Positions 1 to 10,000 of a stretch of 64,000 nucleotides of DNA are shown piece after piece. The position numbers were made by a program, and so were the translations under genes. Source of the DNA: Collybia mongolica. Taxonomy: Eukaryota; Basidiomycota; Agaricomycetes; Agaricales; Clitocybaceae. A model generated the notes under the pieces. That model was given only the letters and a program-made list of their open reading frames with translations, searched no databases and was not told where the DNA came from. The stretch covers positions 620,001-684,000 of the forward strand of contig JAAXNY010000016.1 in the NCBI GenBank assembly GCA_013420905.1, in the 5' to 3' direction. Position 1 is the stretch's first letter. Every line of letters begins with the position of its first letter.

Positions 1-1465
1 TATTAAGCATGTTTACTCATTTCGACTTGGCACCGAGAAAGTATGCAAACGCTGGTCTACAAGAGCCCATGAAAGTTAAGAAAACAGTCAAAGTGCCCGA
101 AGACGTCGATCTGTTCGAGAATGGCGGCCTCAATGATGAGGATGCTGATGCCGCCCGTCCTGCCTTCGAGCCCCAACCATTCACTCAGTTTACCCCCAAG
201 GACCGCAAGCGTGTTGGCAAACACCATGAACGGGATCCTCGATGCTGGAATAATGTATGTGGTAATGCCATCTGTTCTATCTTCACACTCAACTCACTGG
301 TTGCTGCAGTTGGCAAGGATCGTTGACAACGACTCTGATGTTGAGGTACAGGTAGGGAATGGTGCTTCATTGATACATGGATTCTAACCTTCATCCTGAT
401 AGGCTCCGAGAAAGATCAAGAAAGAGAAAAAGGTGTCAAAGACATCAGAGGCGTTGAAGAAACAAGGGCATACAGAGACCGATAGTGCACCTGGTGCTCT
501 GTTTGTCAAAGATAATTGTTGGGCAAGAACGTTCGTCCCAACGATCTCTCATGCATTCTACATGACTTGTGAGCCCTTCCTTGATTGGTCTCCCGAGTCA
601 GCGGTCTTCCTTGCAACAGTCCAACGTGTTTTCAATATGTCATTCCCAAACGTCGTCTATACAGTCTCTGCACGTGATCAAGTCGTTATGACCATATGTA
701 CTTATTGCTTCCTTGGCTAATACTGCTTACGAAACTATATCCAGGCCTATGATCGAATTAAGACCCGGAAATCGAAGATTGCAAGCAGCATTCTCGCAGA
801 AATTCAGAAATTCTTCGACAAGACAGCATTTCGCGGAAAGCCTGAGAAAATTTGTGAGTACATGCGCTGGGCATTGAGGCCCGATGGTCCCGCATACTAT
901 GAGACGCCTACTCCTCAAGAATGCAGGGCTGATCGGATGCATTCAGACTATATTGTAAGTTTTATGTTGCTACATAGTGGTGCAGTATTTGACATGTTAT
1001 CACCAGCAGCCGCCCGACGGCTTCCTACTGTCCGAGTTTGTAGCTCCTACTGCAGCAAAATTTCTCAGATATGCAAAGAACTCCGTGCTGCATTCACCAC
1101 TTGACGCCAAACACCCGCCGAAAGGACTCTATATCCTCATTATGACTGCGGTATGTTTTTTTAAGATGTCTGGAGTCAATTTTCATTCCGAGTCATTTCA
1201 TGGCTATCTAGGTTGAACGAGCATTCAAGGCTCACATGAACGGTAGATTTGATCCACCCCGGAAATTCACCCATGAAGAACACTGGCAAACAATCCAAGT
1301 TTTCTATGGTCACATCGACCGTCTCAGCGAGCAACGCTGGAAGCTTGCACTGCAATGTGTAGAGAATGACAGTGACAATGAAGCCCTTCATCGGGCTGAT
1401 GCATCAATGATATCCGCATTCCATGCTGATCTGTATATACCTGAGAGCCCCCACAAGGTTTAGAT
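1..1465 (+). CDS. DUF6532-like hypothetical protein, 5' end uncertain at window edge
   Basis: I see a multi-exon reading frame with the layout of the basidiomycete DUF6532 family, a large family of unknown function. Readable blocks, in order, are an acidic/Lys-rich N-terminal part (to about 252), a block from about 403 (APRKIKK...) that reaches the AxxLF and FLDWSPES region, a block at 745-955 (AYDRIKTRKSK... to HSDYI), a block from about 1011 (QPPDGFLLSEF...) and a last exon from about 1213 to the stop at 1461-1463. Introns near 252-402, 955-1010 and 1150-1212 have clean GT...AG borders. The junction before 745 lacks an in-frame GT donor, so the gene may be damaged or the splice non-canonical. 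An ATG at 9 opens the first frame, but upstream sequence is missing. The family call is from memory of its sequence style and is moderate; cellular role unknown. Confidence 0.5.
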
Positions 1466-1589
1466 CCATACCAGCTCAAATCGACTCCCGATTACAAGTA
1501 GAAACGGCATATACCCTATCTCTCACCATTTTCAGTGTTTTTTTACTTAATTTTTATCACTGGTCAGCACGACACTATATAGTTCTACG

Positions 1590-1760
1590 AGTTTCCATAC
1601 TTTCGACAGGTTTCTGTTAGTTTCTTAGGTTTCCACAAAATGTGCTTGCAGGTTGTTTCCGGGAAACAGGACATGGGTTTCCCAGTCTCCCAATTGCCCA
1701 GTTTCATCTGGTTTTTTCGGTTTCCTGGGGTGAGAAACCGACGGAAACTAAAATCCTTGT
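1590..1760. repeat. GTTTC/GAAAC-rich low-complexity block
   Basis: About a dozen GTTTC or GTTTCC words, and their complement GGAAAC, occur within 170 bp, with variable spacing. The block is followed by a very AT-rich stretch up to about 1945. No reading frame is convincing here. It may be degenerate satellite-like or transposon-edge sequence. Confidence 0.35.
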
Positions 1761-1945
1761 TTACTGATGCTTAAGGCTGTCCAAGTATGAATATATTATT
1801 TTTTAAACCGTATCATAATATATTCATATTGTATCAGTGCAGTTGGGCTCAATATCTATTGGTAGAGTAATTGTAATGTATTGTATGCTATTTGTACTCA
1901 TAATTAATTGTATTATAATCATATTATGAGAGAACACGAGCACCG

Positions 1946-2815
1946 TCAAGATAATTGACATCTGACCCAAAACCTTTCTTCAACCACTCCTTGACAACAA
2001 CTGTTTTTGAGGCAGACACTGCTGTTAAAGGTGTTGGACTCATTCACAGACGCAGGCGGATCCTTCGGCTTGTATGTCTCATCATCGGTATCCCCATCCG
2101 AATCAGATTCTGGAACTTTGAGATCAGTTGATGGCCAAATGTTAGCAATAGGTCGCAAACCTCGGACTCGCTTTCCTGCACCAGACTTTTTGGTAGCATT
2201 GGTGGGCCATGTTGTCATCTTCGGTGCAGTTTTACTCTTTCTGTAACCGCCTTGTGAACACAATTACCACAGAACAATACGTAGGGCTTACACAGTCTCA
2301 ATCAATGCAATCAGTGACTTCACTCACATAGCCAATAGACCAAGTCCACCATTCTGCTCTATTCCGGGAGCTTTGGAAAAATGTGCGATGTATGTACGTT
2401 ATTGCCAGGTCCAAGCCATACTTGCCCCGGATGACAAGAAGTTCTTTCTGATCATCTGGGCACTGGAAAATGTGCTCCCATGACCAATTGAATGTGTAGT
2501 ATGGCCCCTCTGTGCTGTTGTGATTGAGATCAGAAAAATTTGTCATGATGGGCCCATCTTTTGATCCACATGGCAGTGTTGTTGGGAGCTTCTTTATCAG
2601 AAAGGTGAGTTTCTTTACCAAATCATCGAGCAGCAGCCAATCTTTGAGAGATATTGCCTCAGCCATGAAGGGATTGGTTGCGCACAACTGGTCCAACACC
2701 AGTCAGCCCCAGAACACTTTGTACTACTCAAAGGCGTCGTCATTGCTGAAATGGAAGTATTGGAATTTCGGACTTGAGGCAAAATTTTGTTCTGTTTCAT
2801 CTGTTGTCAATGGCA
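1946..2815 (-). pseudogene. hypothetical gene remnant, minus strand
   Basis: Two minus-strand blocks look coding-like. Block 2699-2298 (MLDQLCATNPFMAEAISLKDW... ending YVSEVTDCID) is followed by block about 2263-1946, which is Lys/Ser/Asp-rich (SDSDGDTDDETYKPKDP). A GTGAGT donor near 2330 and an AG near 2255 could join them as an intron, although the phase is unclear. Upstream of 2700 the same frame continues (FSNDDAFE-like) but carries stop codons. I do not recognise the family. Its position beside mobile elements and the broken upstream frame suggest a decayed dispersed gene. No function is proposed. Confidence 0.35.
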
Positions 2816-2917
2816 ATGAATAGTCCGATCGGTCACCGAATCCGAGATATTTGTTCTATTTTATGTGTTGTCTAGTGCCAATGAATGGTCCGATCAGTCA
2901 CTGAGTCCGAGATATTA
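2785..2917. repeat. degenerate tandem duplication, about 66-bp unit x2
   Basis: A unit of about 66 bp starting TTTGTTCT and ending TCCGAGATAT occurs twice in direct succession, around 2786-2851 and 2852-2915. The copies differ at scattered positions (for example AATAGTCCGATCGG against AATGGTCCGATCAG). It overlaps the 5' end of the decayed hypothetical gene. Confidence 0.6.
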
Positions 2918-3026
2918 CATATTGGTTCCATAATTAAGTATGATTAAATTATATCTATATTTATATCATATCATAATCTCTCGTATTCTTAGATCCTGTG
3001 AGTATGCCGGTGACATATTGTAATCA

Positions 3027-3974
3027 CAACGCTTCTTGATCTTTTACCACCACCATCCGACCGTGGGAATTCGTCCCTCCTGCACTAGGTCGTCCCTAAA
3101 CTACCTAACACCTCATCCCTAATCAACATTGCCTTTCATCAGACCACTCTTTCGGCCTGGACCACCATCCTTTTATACCATATCCAAATTTTTAACTTAT
3201 CAGAGCTGATCCTGACTATCTGCAGGGTCATCTCATCTTGCCTGTACTGGGGGCTTCACTAATCCGTTCACATCCACCTCATCAACTACCAGGCCACATG
3301 AGGACACCACAACTCTAGTACTCTGCTTTGCGCAGATCCTTAGGGAGCGTCACCGCCAACATTCTCGACGATTTATTCGTACTCGCTTAACCACTACACC
3401 CAAATACAAAAGGAGGAAGGGGTCTGGCCCCCAATCAGCTACTGTCCCTGCACAGAGCACACCTCTTGGGGAGAATGCCAGTTTATTGACCAATGGTGGG
3501 ATTTGGCAGCCTCATTTTGAGGGGAGTCATTGCTTTGGGAGAGCAGTGTGGAACAGGGGGGAAAGTAATAGGGGGGATTCAGGAGAGGGGGAGCAGGTTT
3601 GAGGTATGGGTCATTCATTTAGTTTGGACATTTATCTTCGACACTGGGGGGGAGTAATGGGTTTCCAGGGCGCCCTGAAAATACCAGGGGGGGAGTGGAA
3701 CGGGGTACCAACGTGAAGGGAGGGGACCATGCCCCGACAAGCGAAGGCAAACCTTTAAGGCGTTGGGAGGTTCAGACATGGTACAGTACAATACCGTTGG
3801 ACTGCAGGTATCCTCAGTCTAGACCAGTAATATGACCTGGAGAGCAACTTAGTGTACAGCTCCACCCTGATGGCTCATTACAGATTACTTAGTGGTAATA
3901 GGTGTCTATGCCCGCATGTAGCTGGGTCAAACCCACATGCGCTTAATATTATTATATGACAAAAAAAAAAAAAA
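3027..3974 (+). mobile_element. non-autonomous poly-A retroelement, copy A
   Basis: About 934 bp starting CAACGCTTCTTGATC and ending in a 14-nt poly-A tract (3961-3974). The same sequence occurs in reverse at 5818-6768, and I found no mismatch in the stretches I compared, apart from 1-2 bases next to the poly-A. The poly-A tail, and the target-site duplication around the other copy, mark it as non-LTR retrotransposition (SINE-like or an internally deleted LINE) rather than a DNA transposon. Near the 3' end, 3914-3940 can fold as a stem-loop (GCATGT/ACATGC and GGGT/ACCC with an AGCT bulge). I see no pol III A/B boxes. The central part has a Pro/Arg-rich open frame of about 80 codons that may be residual ORF1. 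No clear target-site duplication flanks this copy. Confidence 0.7.
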
Positions 3975-5752
3975 GAAACACTGCCTTACATACATTGCCA
4001 CATAATTTCCATGTTAAAAGGCCTTTGTTCATTGCTTGCATTTATTTTTGTCTGGTACATTTAAGAGTTCTTGATACAAAATTTACAACTATCATTCAGG
4101 AAACCTCTATTCTTGTTGGTATCTTATTCAAAACTTTCTGCATATAATTATAAAAAATGTTATGTTCCAAAATATGGGACCAAGATCAAATTATTGGGAA
4201 CTTATGTACAGTTGCATATTGAAACCTTTGGCCAGGTTGTTAGTGGTATCCTCAACATTCATGCCCCCCCCTTTTTTGGCCATCTCCTTTGCCTTCAATA
4301 TGTGTCTCTGTTAGACCATATCCCACATGTCATTTGATGCTATTCACTGTTTTTGGAAAAGTATTCAAGGTCCTCTGGGTATCCTTATTTCTTGATGCTG
4401 ACTGTTTACAGCATTAAGGGATTGGTTTTATGAAACATACACATGTTGCTGCCTGCACCTGCCTAAAACTGCCATCCAGAAGTGTGATTGAGTGCAATAC
4501 CACAACCTTTTTGTAGAGTTTGCTCCTGAGAGGTATGACTACAAAGGCTAGCTGACACTTGACAATGTCTCCAATGCAATGCAGAAGGCTTGGGGCAATG
4601 TGCTCTCTAATATAAACATGAAACTCACTTAGAATGCCTTTGTATTTATGTTAATTTACTCATATTTGGGATCCCACTTTGATCATTTGGCCATCTTCTG
4701 TATGGATATGGTCCAATTCAGCTGCCATACCCTCAAGGGTGCCTTTTGGGTTGACAAATGAACCAAATGGTTGGTGCACCACACCTGGTACTTCCCATCA
4801 CAGTATCATATTCTGAGTTTGAAGTATTGAGAAGGAGGTATGTACTCTTTTCAACTGAGGGAAATTTGATGGCTACACCTCCCAATGGCCATCTCCTTTA
4901 TTTGATGTATGGGTCATGTGGCTTTCTTTGTATATACAGATTTGTATCATCTATATCAATGATTTTTTAATTAGTTTCTATTTCCCAGTTTTGAACTTGG
5001 ACATGCCATGCTTGCAATGGCCCATGCCAGTCAGTATCTGTTGGAGACATTGAGAGTTGCAAATTTGCTGGGCTCTGAGGTGTCTGATGTAGACCACAAT
5101 TTGATTTGTCCATCCATAAAATGATGGTTGAAGGCACTGTAAATCTCACTGGCAGATGTGATTGCTTTGTCAAACTTGTCTGACCCAAGGCCTGCTAGAC
5201 TGTCCATGGTCCAGTCTGGGCCAGGTCTGACCTATTTTTGCTGGACCTGACCCTGGGTCAACCAGGTCCAGTGGTAAAAAAAAAGAAATTGTTTAATAGT
5301 CTGGAAAGATGTCTACTGCTGATACATACTTGGGTGGAGTGGGCCAACACACTGTGTGGCAGGTACTTGTTCTTTATTTCTTTTCTTAGGAGAAATAAGT
5401 CCATTCCACATTCAGGAAGTTGTAAATGACTAGAAATAATGTAGATGATAGTTTATAGAGGTCATGTGACCATGGGAAAATGTTATCAAGCAAACAAGCA
5501 ATGCCTGTGCACAAAAACCATCAGAACTTACTTTTCCCAGGATCATGGACACTAAATAAGCATTCAGATTGTTGCCATGTATTTGGTATACTTATGTGGT
5601 GGAATAGATCATGTGACATGTGTCAATAAATAGAGAAATCAATCCTCTTTGTATTTCAGGTAAATATAGTAGTAGTTGTTGATTATTCCAATGTTTAGTG
5701 TAATTTCCCACAAGGGTCATTGTTGTTATAAGATGTTTGTTCACCCCTGGCA
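3975..5752. other. AT-rich non-coding segment between retroelements
   Basis: No credible gene. The sequence is AT-rich, with short open frames only. It contains a G/C-richer patch around 5195-5270 built from GGTCCAG/CTGGACC and GGGTCAACC words. A block at 4990-5020 (TTGAACTTGGACATGCCATG...) recurs imperfectly at 11838-11868 on the far side of the LINE. It is probably old repeat sequence into which the LINE inserted. Confidence 0.5.
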
Positions 5753-5767
5753 TAACACACAGACCTT
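5753..5767. repeat. LINE target-site duplication, left copy
   Basis: TAACACACAGACCTT here matches 11381-11395 exactly (15 bp). The poly-T run (minus-strand poly-A) follows directly. These two direct repeats define the ends of the LINE insertion. Confidence 0.8.
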
Positions 5768-5803
5768 TTTTTTTTTTTTTTTTTTTTGGTTCAACATTTT
5801 ATA

Positions 5804-5817
5804 TACCAACTGTACCT
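5804..5817. repeat. target-site duplication of retroelement copy B, left
   Basis: TACCAACTGTACCT here is repeated at 6769-6782 (the last T merges with the poly-T run). It lies inside the LINE 3' UTR, so copy B inserted into the LINE. Confidence 0.75.
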
Positions 5818-6768
5818 TTTTTTTTTTTTTTTTTTGTTCATATAATAATATTAAGTGCATGGGTTTGACCCAGCTACATGCGGGCATAGACACCTATTAC
5901 CACTAAGTAATCTGTAATGAGCCATCAGGGTGGAGCTGTACACTAAGTTGCTCTCCAGGTCATATTACTGGTCTAGACTGAGGATACCTGCAGTCCAACG
6001 GTATTGTACTGTACCATGTCTGAACCTCCCAACGCCTTAAAGGTTTGCCTTCGCTTGTCGGGGCATGGTCCCCTCCCTTCACGTTGGTACCCCGTTCCAC
6101 TCCCCCCCTGGTATTTTCAGGGCGCCCTGGAAACCCATTACTCCCCCCCAGTGTCGAAGATAAATGTCCAAACTAAATGAATGACCCATACCTCAAACCT
6201 GCTCCCCCTCTCCTGAATCCCCCCTATTACTTTCCCCCCTGTTCCACACTGCTCTCCCAAAGCAATGACTCCCCTCAAAATGAGGCTGCCAAATCCCACC
6301 ATTGGTCAATAAACTGGCATTCTCCCCAAGAGGTGTGCTCTGTGCAGGGACAGTAGCTGATTGGGGGCCAGACCCCTTCCTCCTTTTGTATTTGGGTGTA
6401 GTGGTTAAGCGAGTACGAATAAATCGTCGAGAATGTTGGCGGTGACGCTCCCTAAGGATCTGCGCAAAGCAGAGTACTAGAGTTGTGGTGTCCTCATGTG
6501 GCCTGGTAGTTGATGAGGTGGATGTGAACGGATTAGTGAAGCCCCCAGTACAGGCAAGATGAGATGACCCTGCAGATAGTCAGGATCAGCTCTGATAAGT
6601 TAAAAATTTGGATATGGTATAAAAGGATGGTGGTCCAGGCCGAAAGAGTGGTCTGATGAAAGGCAATGTTGATTAGAGATGAGGTGTTAGGTAGTTTAGG
6701 GATGACCTAGTGCAGGAGGGACGAATTCCCACGGTCGGATGGTGGTGGTAAAAGATCAAGAAGCGTTG
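5818..6768 (-). mobile_element. non-autonomous poly-A retroelement, copy B, inserted in the LINE 3' UTR
   Basis: Reverse-orientation copy of the element at 3027-3974. The minus-strand 5' end is at 6768 (CAACGCTTC...) and the poly-A tail is the T run at 5817-5835. It is flanked by a 14-bp duplication of LINE sequence (5804-5817 and 6769-6782), direct evidence for retrotransposition by target-primed reverse transcription. Together with copy A it forms an inverted repeat with arms of about 0.94 kb and a spacer of about 1.85 kb. Near identity to copy A suggests recent movement or gene conversion. Confidence 0.8.
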
Positions 6769-6952
6769 TACCAACTGTACCTAATACATGTGCTGGTCAC
6801 TACAAGTAGTAATTGGGGGAATGGGGAGGGGGGGCAGAGGACAAAGCGCCATGGAGCTGGGATGCTTGCCCAACCAAGGTCGAGCTAGCGAATGGAGCCG
6901 GAGCTCATTGTACACAGGCCAGAAGGGCCAATCTATGCCAGGGGGTAGGCCC

Positions 6953-6976
6953 CCCACTGCGGTGCCCCGCAGTGGG
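6953..6976 (-). other. perfect hairpin in the LINE 3' UTR
   Basis: A 10-bp perfect stem (CCCACTGCGG with CCGCAGTGGG) with a 4-nt loop lies between the end of the LINE reading frame (7081) and its poly-A tail. Many LINE families need a 3' structure for recognition by their reverse transcriptase, so this is a candidate recognition element. The role is inferred. Confidence 0.5.
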
Positions 6977-7080
6977 TGGTGGCTTCGAGTCCACTGATTA
7001 TCCAGGTTTGCATGTTCGGGCAGGGAGCACCCTATAGCCGTCACTTAGAACACTGAGTACCGCCCCTAGCCTGTTCAGGA

Positions 7081-10000
7081 CTAGGGAACGTCGAATGCGA
7101 AAGCGCTCTTGTTCTCCAAGAGGAAGTCAACCAGCCATGCATAGCGCAGGTGACGGCCGGGCTTGTCTTCCTGTCCATGTCGCGGACAGTCGTATAGGAC
7201 ATGTTGTACGGTTTCCAGGGGAGCACTGCACCTACAGGAGACAGATTCCTCCTTGAAGAATTGTGATCGGAACGCCCCAATTGGAGCATGTCTGGTGATG
7301 CATTGCACCACGCAGGCGGTCAGAGCGTGGCTGTGACCAGTCTTGCGCATCCACGGCCCATTATTTACATGGGTCGGAATAAGCGGGGTGTCCTTTTTTG
7401 CATAGAGTGTCAAGAAATTGGAGCCAATATACTTCTTGGACTGGAACAGAGATTTCCAGCTGTCAAGCATGCGTGTGACTGCTTCACGTCATGCGAAGTC
7501 AGCAGAGATAACCAGCGCTCCACCTGCCTCAATGTGAGTTGAGATGGCACTGATGTGTGCCAGTTGGTGGTCTTCAATCTCCACTCCCTTTGTAATGTGG
7601 TGGAGGTGAATCTTGTGGGTGGCGCAGAGCTGCAGCCAAGGCAGCAGCACCTCGCAGACTTTGAGGGCGGACACTTGACCTGAGTGGTGAGACGCATTGA
7701 GGGAACACCTAAGGGCATTGGTGGAGTCGGAGAAGATGTGGACATCATGAATGTCTTCTAATCCAATGTCAGCTGCCTGTTGGACGCCTTCTGCAATTGC
7801 TCGCAGCTCGGCGTCATCAGACGTAGAGAGGTCAGTAGCGTACCAGTCCTCATATAGGTCCCTGGCATGCCATATGCGGTAGACCACGACTGACTGCATG
7901 GGAGGAGGGGGAGTGGATGCATCAGTGATGATGCAAATGCTCCATGGGGAGTGAGAGGCCTCATTGACAGCACTTTTCAGCGATGTGATGTGGTCTTTCA
8001 TGAAATCCTCGCGGTGATCACTGCCCTTAGGTGGGGGGGTGACAATATCATAGACTATGCGATCAGGGAACATGTCCCTGGGGCACATGCCCAGTTGGTT
8101 GAGTGGGTGGATGGGGTCCAGATCCAGGGAAGAGAGGCCAAGGTTAGCCCAGGCCTCTACAACAGGCAATACAAGTTTCCCAAGTCTATGGCTTGGGTTG
8201 CGGGCATTGAGGGTCTCGACAGAGAATTTGTGGTTCCCATCGATGAGGCGACGAAAGGTGTGCGAGGCCTGAAGCATGCGGGAGCAGACATGACTCCTTT
8301 CCACCAACTTCTTAACATGAAGGTGGATAGGGGGGATGCCTGTGAGGGTCTCACCAGCCCTGTTTGGGGATGTCTTGAAGGCACCAGTGATCCAAAGGCA
8401 AGCACGCCTTTGCATTTTCCAGAGGTTGTCGAGGGGGCCTGCCATGTGGGCCCCCTCATACATCCAGAGCCTGTTCCCATATGTAGTGATGGGGAGAACA
8501 CAGGCTCGGTAAAGCATTTGCTTGTGCTTGGGCCTAAGCCTGCGCATGGAGTTGCCGAGGGAGAGCATAGCCTTCACAGAGGTGAGGGCTTTGTTTGTGT
8601 ATTGTTTGACGTGCTCTCTGAGTGTGAGGGGATGGTCAAAGAAGAACCCGATGAAAGGGGGCTCCTGGGCTATACGTGCGCTGATGCTATGAAATGTAAT
8701 CCCTTACACACACACACCAAACCTAACAATCAACACACGAACAGTAGGAATCGCCTGTTTTGAGTTCGGGTTCAAGCACTTAGAAGCACTAAGCTTTGAA
8801 TAGTACTAGCCAAAGCCCTTTCCAATGATCTCTCAATGGGTTTGTTTTAGACAAAAGCTTCAACACAGGTTTAAAAACCTGCTAGGTATATTTATAATAT
8901 CTCTCGATCCAATAGACTGAGTACCAAGTGTACGTTCAATTATTAATGATCCCAAGCGGATCTATAAGTCCAAGCGACTTATCAAACAATACAGTGCCAA
9001 GTGCACTAAGGCCAAGTGCCTAGTAATTCCAACGGACAATACGGTACTAAGTTCCAAGTGAACTAAGTTTCTTTAATTCTGTAGTTCTTCAATCAATTCC
9101 AATCAAGACACGTTGAAGCAATCTGATCCTTAATTTGGGCACGCAATAGTGTTTTAACAAATGTGATTTGTATACTCTATAGTCGCGCGAAGTGGGGGCA
9201 AGATTCCTTGCCTTAGCGCTACTCATCTACAGTCTATTTATAGTGTACAAACTAAATATCATACGGAATTGTAAATTTTACATGGAACCGCGCTCCCGCG
9301 CGCCAAGGATCTGTATTCAATGCTGATGCGTCCTCTACAACTTGGCGCGCGCGCCATGCGTGCCAATTATGCCGTTTACTGGTTACTTATCAAATATTGA
9401 AAGAGCTGGCTAAACTCTTATCAAGTCACGACCGCGCGCTTTGTTATTTAAAACAGCGTGGCACTGTCATTTACTTCTCCTGATTGTCCCGGTCGCTATT
9501 CACGGGGTCCCGTCGCTTCCAGTAGTTAACACCAAGTACCCCTGACAAGGATCGGGTTGTGCAAGTCCCGAATTTACAATTACTTCTCCTATTAATGATG
9601 ATCCCCGGACTAATGATATCATACTACAACGGTTACTTATGAACTAAGACACCGAGGTTGTAACCGGGCATGGTGAATAGGACTAATAATAGACTGTACT
9701 CATAGTCCTCTGTACTGATAGTGTATTATCCATTAGACTAGTTCACTCTGATTAGCCGTCTTGGAGCTCGACTCTAATCCTTTATTACCGTTTACTTGGT
9801 TATTAGAAATGATACTAATAGCCTTACTTGTCGACTTTATAAGTGCAAACAATTTCGGGCCCTATCACCGAGGTAGCGCCAAATGGTGCCAGGGCAGAGG
9901 GGGGTGTCCCCAGTATATGGGGCGTAGCCAAGGTCGATGTCAGGGTTGACATCACTGTGTTTTTGAGAGAAGTGGAATCCCTCAGACTTGCTGTGTTTGA

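Noticed and set aside
3000..4000. Target-site duplication for retroelement copy A
   Set aside because: I compared the bases before 3027 with those after the poly-A at 3975 and found no convincing match.
3027..6768. Interpretation of the whole segment as one DNA transposon or foldback element with 0.94-kb terminal inverted repeats
   Set aside because: The right arm has its own poly-A tail and a 14-bp target-site duplication inside the LINE, and the left arm has its own poly-A. Two independent retroelement insertions explain this better.
7951..8763. 270-codon plus-strand open frame
   Set aside because: It lies antisense to the LINE RT/RNase H coding sequence, which has clear domain motifs; the plus frame has none.
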